Assembly: GCF_964355755.1 (NCBI RefSeq)
Contig: NC_092676.1
Coordinates: 24,348,288-24,412,287, forward strand
Length of the DNA stretch: 64,000 nt
Origin: Antedon mediterranea
Lineage: Eukaryota; Echinodermata; Crinoidea; Comatulida; Antedonidae
Direction of reading: 5' to 3'
In this document: positions 31,076-53,669 of the stretch, piece after piece
How positions within the stretch are numbered: the stretch's first letter is position 1
Layout of the letters: the number at the start of each line of letters is the position of its first letter
The notes under the pieces: model-generated
Database searches by the model: none
Seen by the model: the letters and a program-made list of their open reading frames with translations, nothing else
Told to the model about the DNA's origin: nothing
Translations under genes and position numbers: made by a program

Positions 31076-31426
31076 TTAAAGATGTATTGTCCCCCAAAAC
31101 ATGAAAAATGAAGATTAATTAAATCAGACTTTGAATAGGGTATTTTGTAGTTTTAATAAAGTTAATCACTTTCGTAGAAAAAAAAACTCTAAAAAATAAT
31201 GTTTCCATTATAAAATGACATAATAAATGGATAAATTCAACCAAAAATCCATTGGCTGGCAGCCAATTTGACTATTTTTTTTGCTTTAAATTACAGTTTT
31301 TCAGGTAAATAATTGTTGTTGATCTAATTTTTGTGGAAGTGGATAACTATTATGTGACAGTAAATTAACATATTCAACAGACAAATTGTTAATAATAATT
31401 TTTTCAGGAGTCAAATACATCTTTAA
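31076..31426. mobile_element. MITE family 2, complete
   Basis: Same ends as the URB1 copy but in inverted orientation (interior AATCCATTGGCTGGCAGCC). It ends about 75 bp before exon 2 of tubulin gene 3. Confidence 0.7.
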
Positions 31427-31431
31427 AATAG

Positions 31432-32859
<1,428 letters not shown>

Positions 32860-32862
32860 TAG

Positions 32863-34732
32863 AGATAGACTTGTCGTGCATAAAAAAATAATTAAATCAT
32901 ACATAACACATTATCGAAATGCATAACCGAGAAAAATTAAATGTTAAATCCACTCTTATCTGGTAACATATAAGTTAAAATAACAAAATTGTGAAATTGT
33001 GCAAATATCTATAAAATTCCTTATATTAAATTAAATTGAAATCATTGAAATCTTTGACTTATAGTTTTATTTGTTATGTTATCATCGTTTGTCGTTGTAG
33101 TACAGTGTGTGTGTGAGTGTGTGTTTTCAAGCCTGATATGACTATGGGGACCATGATAATATGACGAGGCCTACTGTATACCTAATTAAAAAAAAAATGC
33201 ATTTACTATAGGCTTCACCTACGCGTTTTTTTAAAGTGAAATTTGAGGACTATTCAACCTATTTTTGGTTACAAGTATAACTTAACGCTATATTTAATCA
33301 TGACGTTATAACTATTACCCCATCACCACAGGTTGCTATTAGTACTCTCCACTACTGTTGAACAACTTTAATTAAAGTTAATATTAATAATAATATTATA
33401 TTATTTTCATTCGTTACTGTTGAATAATTAAATATTGGACAATCAAACAAGTATTGTAGATATCAAATCAAATATACTTTATTCATCATCGATATAAAGG
33501 AACACTTACAAATTATTGAAAAGGCGGATTCCAGTCGTATTATACAATGGCTATTTTTGTCACGTAGCGTGCGGTGTATTTTGTATCCATGGTACCCCAG
33601 AAGACCTTCAATACAATAAAGATCGACATAGCCGTTTCTATAGGGTTTCCTATTGTTATTAACACAATGGTAGTCTACACTGAGCCTGACAATAAGGGTA
33701 TTTGCATGCATATGAGAACCATTGTACAATATATATTTTGTTATTTGTTACTCTTCGTTACTATGTATTTAATTGAATTTCAGCATATATGCACTATACA
33801 TAACACTGTAAACTGTATCTGTAGGCCTACAGAATGTATTCGAAATGTTAGTGGCCAAGCGGTTAAGACAGTAGAACCGCAATACCTTTCCATATTAACA
33901 TCGGCAAGGGTTCAAGGCTCACTCGCTCCATGGTTCTGGTGGTAGAACGAGTCTTCTCGGATAAGGACTATAAACCGTAGGTCAAGTGTACACATCTGGC
34001 TCATGTGCACTTTAAAGAACCTAGTACATCTTTCGAGACGAGTAGGGGGTTATCCCGGTGTACTAGTATATCACAGCACACTGTCACACACAGACACTTA
34101 TCATAACTCATCAAGAGGGCCCCTTGATTGTCAGCATACGCTGTTTAGGGTCACCCTCTATAAATAAGGTGTAATAAACAAATATTAACTTTAAAACAGA
34201 TTTAAATTCTGTTAATTTCTCAAACTGATTTAAGAACGATTCTGAAAATCGAGTTCTTATATCTATTCACGTCAGGTAGAGAAAAGCTACTATACATAGT
34301 TTACCCTTTTTCTAACGCAAAATGTAATTCTGTATAAAATTAGTTTTGTTTTACTTTATCGGTAATACCCATTTGTTAATGACAAATTCAAGTCGAATAC
34401 AAACATTTATTTGAGTAAACTTAAAGACGGAATAAGGGATATGAAATGTCCACAATATATTAAATTCCTAATTTATTAGTTGCTTTGAAAGTACATTTAG
34501 TAAACAAGGTACCGTATGATATCAGGTTTTGAAATACAGTAATATTATTTGTGAATTATAATGAATGCATTGTAGAAGGGCTGGTGGTATAAATATAATA
34601 CACAGAACAATCGATTTGTAAATATACGAACATTATTAAAGCGCAGATAGTATAATGATTATATATATAACCATGATATAACTTAATAATAAATTCCATA
34701 TTAACTACACAATTATGTAACACTGCCATGAA
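32863..34732. other. Intergenic, tubulin genes 3 to 4
   Basis: Gene 3 3' UTR, then AT-rich sequence and the SINE at 33849-34181. No gene seen. Confidence 0.5.
33849..34181 (+). mobile_element. tRNA-derived SINE
   Basis: A-box TGGCCAAGCGG (33852-33862) and B-box-like GGTTCAAGGCT (33909-33919) form a Leu/Ser-type tRNA head. A body follows with GTGCACTTTAAAGAACC and GACGAGTAGGGGGTTATCCC, words I associate with SINE bodies in marine invertebrates. The end is AT-rich (TAAATAAGGTGTAATAAAC). Confidence 0.6.
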
Positions 34733-34812
34733 TAGAGCGTCCATAGTAACCATCTTAGTAACGGTGACATTGAGTTATGACTCACAATAGTAACTATCCA
34801 ATCATTTCTTCG
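34733..34812. promoter_or_regulatory. Duplicated non-coding block upstream of gene 4
   Basis: Partner of 27857-27940. TGACTCA (34778-34784) is kept but the CRE palindrome is absent. About 1.2 kb before the gene 4 5' block. Confidence 0.4.
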
Positions 34813-34858
34813 TACGAGGTGACTAATCTACAAGTGGTTGCTAAGATACAATGTATGC

Positions 34859-35976
34859 TATATTCACCAACAATATGATCGAAATCAATTAAATCGTATG
34901 TAAGTCCTGATGCAAGTAGGTCTACAGTAAATCGATCGAGCAAGTATGTTCATAAAAAAAATCATTAACATGATGCAGAGACGAATATATCATACGAGAA
35001 AGTATAATAACCATTTTGAAACATAAATGTCTATACAAATCCATGTTGTAACAAGGCAATATTATAGGTTGTACAGTAGCGCATTATGGGAGTTTGGTTA
35101 GGAAAATGATATATCAAAGCATAGAGCATGATCAAAGCATTCTATACTTTACTACGAATGTCCAACTTAAAATTAAAACACCCGATTCCCAGTGCTGTAT
35201 CTCCATATACTATCTATTTTTGAAATCATAGTAATATTTCGTAATACAGCCTAGTAGATACATGTGAAATAATGACATTTCATAATCTTGATATCTTAAA
35301 ATATTCATTAACATGTTATTTCTTAAAGTATTCATATCTAAGCGTATTCATTTTTCTTAATACATTACTTTTCTTAACATATTCATTTCTTAACATAGGT
35401 CATAATTCTAGCATATTCATTTCTTAACATAATCATATTTTAGCGTATTCTTTTTTGTATATCAATTTCCTTGTCATAATAATCATATGTGATGTATTAC
35501 CAAATAATCATAGGGTGCTTCGGAAATAGATACAGTACTGAGAATCTACCGAAAATATACAATAATTTACTAACAAATTCTATCTTTTTCAAATTTAATA
35601 ATGTAAAAGAACAATTAAACATGTTACAGTGTAGTCAATGCTTCGTTGGTTTTCGATCCCAGACAGCAACAATAATAAAACACTTCTAACTCAAACAATT
35701 AAATCGATCGATCATTAAGAGCCCGTGTTAATAATAGTGAATTGAACTCAACAACATTGGGGCTCTGTTACAATAGAGCATTAATCCCACTTGATGAAAC
35801 ACTCTGTAACTAATAGCCAATAAAGTTACAGCAAAACTGTGTATGCTTTCCGTTACTAGGGTACTTTTAAAACTTCATCTCATGAATAATTAATTAGCCA
35901 TTGTAATTCTGATGAATAATTAATTAACCATTGTTATAATGATAATCGGATTTGGGTAAATGCATGGGTATGTTGT
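34859..35976. other. Upstream region of tubulin gene 4
   Basis: 35300-35460 repeats the word TTCTTAACATATTCAT with variants, a degenerate local repeat. 35881-35935 contains two copies of GATGAATAATTAATTA followed by CCATTGT, about 33 bp apart. Confidence 0.5.
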
Positions 35977-36043
35977 AGAATATCGGTAACTAAGGCACAC
36001 TCAACTCCTTCCCTATCTTAAAGTAGGACGTACAGAGTTAGAC
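35977..36043 (+). promoter_or_regulatory. Class-1 5' block of tubulin gene 4
   Basis: GGTAACTAAGGCACACTC followed by TTAAAGTAGGACGTACAGAG, nearly identical to gene 3. No convincing TATA box is seen at -30. A CCAAT box (AGCCAATAAAG) lies at about 35816. Confidence 0.55.
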
Positions 36044-36098
36044 AGACTTTTGCACTTTGTAATACATTTTGTATTTCTGTTTTGAAGCAAAACTAATC

Positions 36099-38084
<1,986 letters not shown>

Positions 38085-38472
38085 ATTACTAACTTGAAAT
38101 TATAAATTAATTTGTTTGTGTAACTTTTTAAAATGTTGATTTTGAATTATGCCATGTATTCATGCCAATGATTGACTGCAATAAATTCGTATGAAAAATA
38201 AAATGTATTTATTTCTGTTTATGTTGAATGTGTAACCATTTTCCACTCTTCTCTGGTGTAACTGTGTCTATAGCTAAAGGTTTCAATCACGTTGCTGGCC
38301 ATAAATTCCTCGGTGAATAATGGTAGAATGTAATAATATCAATGCTATCACACTTATATAACTATCGATGAAAATAAATTAAGATATTATACAATAAGCA
38401 TTCAGAAACTGAGTGAAACACACGGTAGTATGCAGAGGGCGACAGAGGGCGCACTAATATTTCAGCCTATAA

Positions 38473-39838
38473 TCTATATATAAATTTACGTAAGGGCAAA
38501 ATTCGGTAAATCGCGCCTTACTTCTAGAATTTTTACTCGATGGTATATAAAGTTGGTTCGTACTTTCGGTACTGATTTTAACCACCTGATGTAACCCTGT
38601 TTACTAATTAAATTGAGTTAGATAATTAGTTATTGACGATTAAAAAGAATTTAGGTTCAACGATTTGCCCCAAATAGGGGTGTTTTCCGATCGTGGTATA
38701 CACTGTCTAATGGATAATAGGGGTGTTTTCCGATCGTGGTATACACTGTCTAATGGATGTCCATCTTGAAAAATACCCGCCACAAAAATGCGAGGAGGCT
38801 TCGCATTTTCCTATCTCCTCCTACGATAATTGTTTTTAATAGCTGAAAACCGGTTGAACAGCTAGAGTACACCATCATAATGTTGAAGACAGGCCGATTT
38901 TCTTTAAAAAAATACTATTTTGATAGATTTAATATACGATTATACAAATGTATTGATTTGCGATGAATGGAACATCCCAATCTCTCAGTCTGCCAGAGTT
39001 TGGTTTAACACAAGTAGGTAAATTTATGAGCCCTTGGTTTAACACATACGGTAGGTAAATATATGGGCCCTTTGAGAATAAACTTGCAATACTTTGACAA
39101 TACTGTAAATACCTATTAACTATTTTTGGTCCTCATTTGAATCGAACATTTATTACTGTGAATGTTCGTACTGTTAGATGTAATATAAAAATATATACAA
39201 ATAAACTTTATTACTGAGATTGTGGATAGGCTCTACTGTTAGATAGATAAATACATTATGATATACAAATAAACTTTATACTGACAGTTCCTTCTCAACG
39301 TTTGTATTAATTAATAATTACCAATAATATAAATGTCGTAGTGGTGTATCGTGACATGTACTTTAATATTTCAATCGATTATGACAGTGACAGTTTTAAC
39401 AAAGTATTACATCGCAAATGTTTTACTGTATTTAGAGGTATATTATTTATAGGCCTATAAAACATGAACAAATATTTCATTACTGAGTGGATAAAGAATA
39501 TACTGTATTTAAAAATGTATCCTCTTTGTACCTATCCGCTTTCCCGTCCCTCAACCCTAATGTTACATACAAAACACAAATCAAATTTGGTTTCTTTAAA
39601 TGAGTCCAATCATTTTGTGATAAGTTTCTCCTTCGGAAGTAATTCCCAGGGTGCTAATTTTAGTTGACTACATAAATCATCGTGTCTATTTATTCGTTTC
39701 TGTAAACGACAATGTATTGTAGTCCTGCGGTACGTACATTTGAAATCGCCAGTTTTGTTACGCTGAAATTACTGTATTCGAGAACCATCTGTGGGCACGA
39801 CCTAGATGGTACGCGAGCGAAGCGAGCGTACCATCTAG
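38473..39838 (+). mobile_element. Helitron-like non-autonomous element, copy 2
   Basis: Same ends as the copy in URB1 and inserted between A and T. It is about 75 bp longer, partly because a ~45 bp segment containing GGGGTGTTTTCCGATCGTGG is tandemly duplicated at about 38673-38757. Confidence 0.75.
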
Positions 39839-39952
39839 TAACTAATAACTCGAGATGGTGTTAGTCACCAATATATCGATTTCAGTGAAATCCTGAAAAT
39901 AAAATTCCTGGTCTGTTTATATTTAAAGACATTAAAAAAAAAAATCAATCCT

Positions 39953-40064
39953 CAAGCTCTGTCTACACTATCAAACTGTACGTGAAAAAAAGTGATGATG
40001 TCATATCACTACCATATTGGGCATATAACATCACACTTTTGTCAAACTAGTTTGATATTGTAGA
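39953..40064. mobile_element. MITE family 1
   Basis: Left end intact; right end reads TTTGATATTGTAGAGCGCGC, so it is mutated. About 115 bp right of Helitron-like copy 2, echoing the arrangement in URB1. Confidence 0.65.
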
Positions 40065-42060
40065 GCGCGCGTCAAGTTAGTGTTGCCATTTTCTCTTATA
40101 CACGGCAACAGCTCTTAACAATAGTTAGATGGTGAGTCATTTACAAAACATCTGCTGAAGAAAGATGTTTACATTAATGCTTATCATCATAATATAAGCA
40201 GTACAGTAATAACGATCGTTTTTTCGGTTTTTGATGACAGTTTTCACGCTAGGAAATGTATAGAGGGCGGAATAATTAACTTGTTCAACGTGTCTATCAA
40301 TCGAATCCAAGAGATTGCATTGATCATCAAACATTAACTATACTGTAGTTCACTTTAAATAAAAAGCTATCATCCAAGGAAGAAATCAAATTATTAAGCA
40401 AATCGGTGTTTTTTCGCACTGATATATAATTCAGTATTATAGTATCAGTATTTATTCGAATAGACGCCCCGTTTATAGTTTAGGAGTGTTTTCTTTTTTT
40501 CTCTTTTGTGAACCACCACCTTTATTCTTTCATATCATAATTAAATACATTACAAATAAATCAGTAATATATGTCTTCATATGTTCTTTCTTTAATTATA
40601 TTGTTTTCCGTTAATATTCTACATTTTTCTTTATATTTTTCTGCTCAAAAAAAAAAAAAAAAAATATCAGTGATTTTTGTAAATTTTTGTTTTTTCCTCC
40701 TGTTTTCATGGTTTTCTTATATTTATTCACATTGTACACAGAAACCCAAAAATACATTATATATATACATATACATACCGTATTGTTTCATACCCTGTTA
40801 ATTAGTTTAGGAGTGTTTTATTCGAGGGAGACGTTGATTTTTTTTAGCGTAATATGGTAGGCCTAACATTTATAATCAAATAATAAACTCCCCCTAAATC
40901 ATTCAAATCAGGGTTTTTATTCGAATAAATACGATAGTTTAATATTTCACCCACCGTACTCATATCATTACATAAATAATGACGAAAGAAAATACTTATT
41001 ATCTTAATAATTCTCTATGCTAAATCCATATAACAATTGATAGTCCGTTAATTATGATGATCACGGACTGCTATCGTGGTTTGTGCAGCTGCCATGTCCA
41101 GGTGATAGTAAGTATTCAATACAACGGAAATAATAAATGAAGGAATGAATTTCTTAATTTCCTTCATAAGCAAAAAATAAGCATTTAAAATGAAAATGTG
41201 GTCTGTAATAGTATGTATATAAATATATAGAAAGTGGTTCTTTTTGCTACATGTTTATATGCAATGACATGGTTGTACTACACACTACAATTAAGTACCC
41301 ACAAGATGATAGGCCTAGGCATAATTAAACAAACAAAAACCAACAAAAATACCACTTCTCAACACGTTTTCAAATTCAGAATACAAACGTGAAATTAGAT
41401 ATGTATATTTTACTTATAAATGACTAATATTTCAGTGAACAAAAGATTTTATTCATTTCATCATGTAATATAATGTATTGTATTTGATATAAGGGTAACA
41501 ATCTTTTTCTTTAAGCGTGAATGTATCTCAATCAAATTGAATATTTTACTTATACAGTAAATGACTTTGTATTTAATAATGTAAATTTTAATTTAAACTT
41601 TTTTCTATTATTACAATTATTACAGATGACCGATATTAACTAGTACAGAGGCAAATATTTATCTCCATACCACAATGGCCAATATTAACGGTCATTCTTC
41701 TTAAATTTAAATCAATAATTTTTGACAGACATAATATATCCAGTCGTTAGCAAGTTTTCCTTCTACCTTCTTTATATTTCAGTGAACAAAAGATGTTATT
41801 TTATTCCCTTTATGATCCAAACAAAAGGACAGACAAACAAACATCTTGAAAGCAATATGTCTAAACAGTGACTTAATCTTATGTATGTTTACATTACATT
41901 AATAACTGACCAATCAGGTTTTGATATCATTAAGCATTTCTTCTAAACAGAACATTTAAGATTGATCGAATGTCGAGCGTAACTGAGCAACGGGAATTAA
42001 TATGTAGAAACCGTTTGTTAATAATCTCCATACGCAATAACTTACCTTAATGACACCGGT
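40065..42060. other. Intergenic, tubulin genes 4 to 5
   Basis: AT-rich. It holds the tubulin relic (41472-41535) and two copies of ATTTCAGTGAACAAAAGAT (about 41429 and 41778). No gene seen. Confidence 0.5.
41472..41535 (+). pseudogene. Relic of a tubulin intron 1 end and exon 2 start
   Basis: Repeats the end of gene 5 intron 1 (TGTATTGTATTTGATATAAG and TTTTTCTTTAAG) and then 18 nt of exon 2 (CGTGAATGTATCTCAATC, 41516-41533), after which similarity stops. About 1.5 kb upstream of the real exon. Confidence 0.7.
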
Positions 42061-42087
42061 TCACGTTGCTAAGGCGGGAAGACAACA

Positions 42088-42138
42088 TATATTTGAGGAG
42101 ACTGAGTGGCCTTGCGTCAGTTCTTTCTTCGTCTGCCG
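42088..42138 (+). promoter_or_regulatory. Core promoter of tubulin gene 5 (TATA plus TCAGTT)
   Basis: TATATTT at 42088-42094, and GTCAGTTCTTTCTTCGTC starting about 29 bp downstream (42116). Same layout as genes 7 and 9. Confidence 0.6.
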
Positions 42139-42208
42139 TGCATTAATTTCGGTGCAAGAAGAAGCAAGTCGATTTGTCTGCGATTGATTGTATTAGTAAT
42201 TATCTAAA

Positions 42209-44433
<2,225 letters not shown>

Positions 44434-44639
44434 ACTGCTAGTAGTGTTAAAATATACAACATAAAACAAAATAATATAATATTAAATGTCACTATATCAA
44501 CCTATTTAGGCCAAATGATGAATTAACTGAAATATCCATGTTGAATTAAAAAAACAAAAATAATAAAAATTGTTTTGTTATTATAATTATTGAGTCTCCA
44601 AGCTTACAACCTGACTAATGACGATGATAAGATCACAGT

Positions 44640-44738
44640 TAAAACAAGGCCATATACATGAATGCAGTCGCGTGCTCAAATTTGAGTTGACCGACCAACC
44701 GACCGACATAGTGAGCTGTAGAGTCGCAACGCGACTAA
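44640..44738 (+). repeat. GACC-rich repeat with 3' hairpin, copy 1
   Basis: AAAACAAGGCCA, GTCGCGTGCT, a short GACC run and ACATAGTGAGCTGTAGAGTC, then the hairpin GTCGCAACGCGAC ending CTAA. Related to 54932-55056. The hairpin plus CTAA end is Helitron-like. Confidence 0.5.
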
Positions 44739-45424
44739 TAATGACAGTGGTAGTATAAGTATTATTAGTATAGGACTAATACATACAGACCGCGTAAATG
44801 ACGAGAGAAAGAAGTTAATGACACGACACGACTACTATAAAACTAAAATTTACTTTACACTTAAACATACCATTGAAACTCAAGAAAGTCAAAGTCCACT
44901 TACGAATTTAGCTATCGAATTTCATTAAAAAAAATTACATCCGTAAAATCAAGCAAAAGATCAAAACTTCAACTGAAATTTAGGCATATTTCTACCTTTT
45001 ATAAAGGGTTTGAATCGTCAATAATCACTATTATTTATAGCGGTTATTATTATTAGTAGGCTACTACTGTAATTATCATACCTAAACCTTCTCCCCTCCA
45101 CCGTGCTAAGTCCCAGACCCGTATGTAACAATGCCTACCCAGTATTCCAACTGTCATTGCATCGTATACGCCTATTACATTAACGAGTAGGCCTACTTAT
45201 ACTGTACTAATAAATCATACAAAGCGGGCTTAAACATTTCAGTTTATCGAACCTTTTAAAACCACCTACGCTTGGTAACCGTTTAATTTCAATATCATGA
45301 TATTCGATTTATTGAAACTTTGATAAACACCATGACGATGGTGATGTTTATTTAGCTAACAACGGAACCGATTGGTCGATGAACACTCCGATAAAACACG
45401 ATAATGTAATGCAACACCGTAACC
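44739..45424. other. Intergenic, tubulin genes 5 to 6
   Basis: Apart from the GACC repeat just to the left, no feature recognised. Confidence 0.5.
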
Positions 45425-45480
45425 TTTAAAAGGTCCTGCTGATACCGGATTCGACCATTCTTCATCATCCTACCCTCATT
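45425..45480 (+). promoter_or_regulatory. Core promoter of tubulin gene 6
   Basis: A TTTAAAAGG TATA-like box at 45425-45433, then GACCATTCTTCATCATCC at 45453. It shares the TTCTTCAT part of the class-2 initiator but lacks TCAGT. Confidence 0.45.
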
Positions 45481-45558
45481 GCAAGCGGTCCGGTGAGAGA
45501 AAACCATCTAAACGTTTAAATAAAACATTCTGCAGCGGCGAAAAGAAACAGTGAAATC

Positions 45559-49231
<3,673 letters not shown>

Positions 49232-49940
49232 ACACGATCGAATAAGCATGAAAAAATGGCCCGTATATATATTAATAATAGACAACATAATAGGCCTAGT
49301 TAATAGGAACATTCCTATTTCAAATTCTTTACTTGCAATAGTCTGATATATGGTTTGCTTTCACACTACTGTACTAATAAATATTGTTGGTAAATAAAAT
49401 ACTGATAAATTAAGCCTCTGTTCACACTTGCCGTTACTATCAAGAAACTCATCATCAATGACAATAAACATGTTAAGGTTTACGTGTTCGTACTATGACT
49501 TTTGTTCTTGTTTTTAACGAAATACTTATTGCCTAAATTCTTTTAAATAAATCCGCAGGCAAAGGTTTACCTTTTTACTTCTTGAAAACGCATAAACTCA
49601 ATAAACCCATAATACGTCAAAGCATGTGAACGTATGTGTCTCTGCGTCACAATTTATAAATAAATTAATAATAACAAATACCTAAAATTGCTTATTATTA
49701 CAGTATTCTAATCATAATTTCAATTATCATACGCAACTATGTTCCTGACAAGAAAATTTATTAGCCGCATAAGGCTTTTGATAACTATACATAATTATTT
49801 CATATGGCTAAATCACGGATTATCATAATAATTCCAAAAATAGACTTAAACGGAAAGCGTGGCAGGTGGGATGGAACTACACTCAATTTAATATACTGTA
49901 AATGCCAAACCACATGCGGACTAATGTACAAAACATGAGT

Positions 49941-50040
49941 TAAAGCTCTGTCACACTATCAAAAAAGTGTGATGTGCCCAAATATGGTAGTGATACCCAA
50001 ACATGGTAGTGAAATGACATCATGTCATGTCATACTGTAC
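49941..50040. mobile_element. MITE family 1, left part
   Basis: GCTCTGTCACACTATCAAAA and typical interior; right end missing. Confidence 0.6.
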
Positions 50041-50715
50041 AGTTATGGTTGAATTTGACTTTGTGACTATTTATTATTTTACTCCAATTAAAAATATGGC
50101 CAACGTGCCTTTTCCTATTAAACCCCTCTGATTTGGAACTCAATTACAATTTTCTGTTTGTAATTCACCAAATCTATTTCCTTTAAAGTCAACTTAAAAG
50201 CACACCCTTTTCAGAATTTTTATTGACATTGCTTTATTCTCACACAGCCCCTTTGATTTTTGAATTGGCGCTATATAAATTTCTACTGTTAACATTACTC
50301 AACTTGCAAATAAAGGGAAAATCAGTTGTCGTTTGGGTGAGAAGAAACAGCAGTTAACATTATTTGTCCATTTTTTTCTACGACAAATTGCATACATTAA
50401 TGCCTAAAATATATTAGGGTCTAACCTCTCACCATTTCTTTCAAAATCACATGCCTATGGTGTGCACATCACTCCAATGATGTAGGCTACTGGTACATGA
50501 CTTAAAGGCAAGTCACTGGACTGGAAACAATTGTGATGGATATTTTATTGGAAGAAGGGATTTGCATACACAATTAAATACCGTAGCCTATACACTAAAT
50601 TTAAATATACACCTGATAATTTAAAACTTATGGCAAGCTTGTGTAAAATAACCAATACGCATGCGTAAATAAAACATTGGCAAGATCCAAGCGCATGAGG
50701 GCGCTTAACACACAA
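50041..50715. other. Intergenic, tubulin genes 6 to 7
   Basis: 50100-50290 ends in TTGGCGCTATATAAAT, a word typical of SINE/LINE tails, so part may be a decayed retroelement. Otherwise nothing recognised. Confidence 0.4.
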
Positions 50716-50770
50716 TATAAGTTATCAGAATTTTGAAAATTCAGTCATTCTTCATTAGTCCGCCATCGTC
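50716..50770 (+). promoter_or_regulatory. Core promoter of tubulin gene 7 (TATA plus TCAGTC)
   Basis: TATAAG at 50716-50721 and TCAGTCATTCTTCATTAGTC at 50741-50760, about 25 bp apart. Confidence 0.6.
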
Positions 50771-50840
50771 AACGTACTAATTGAAACGAGCTGTGCATTC
50801 CCGTTTTAAGTTCATACTCAATTAATCTATTCCTATAATC

Positions 50841-53131
<2,291 letters not shown>

Positions 53132-53669
53132 ATGTTACTTGCGACAATTTAGGCATATACAAAATGTATGAACACTAAAATAATTTAAAAAGTTACGGTT
53201 AATCATGCCAAATTAATGACCAATTGAGAGTATTCTGAATCGTATGTAACATTGTGTTTATTGCAAATAAAAATATCATTTTCGTAATTCTTAATAATTT
53301 CTTTATTACAAAGTACATGACTACCAAATAACACACTTTTCGCAGGTGAAAAAGAATATAATCCTAATTGATTAAACTAGATGATTTGGCAAAAAAAAAT
53401 CTCTTTCTGCCCACCGGGTAAACTAATTTAGTCCCTACTCTGATTTTATAATTTACCGGAGGCCAAATTAATACTTAGTTTTTACTATTAATGCGTTATT
53501 GTATAAACTGTATACAATAACAGTTCTTCATTAACTTGCTTGATAATAATTAACGACTGTTGTGATAATGAGGGCAATGATAGTCAATATATCATTACTT
53601 GCTCAGTTGGGACCCGTGGACGACTTATGCTGAGACTTTTCACTTAAAAAATAATAAGAAACTGCTAAT

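Noticed and set aside
33852-33930. Functional Leu/Ser tRNA gene
   Set aside because: A- and B-box-like words are present but no cloverleaf stems could be made; a SINE head fits better.
33574-33945. 123-codon ORF between genes 3 and 4
   Set aside because: Its second half runs into the SINE head and the first half has no family resemblance.
40571-40801. 76-codon hydrophobic ORF after gene 4
   Set aside because: Low-complexity AT-rich sequence with a poly-A run; no gene context.
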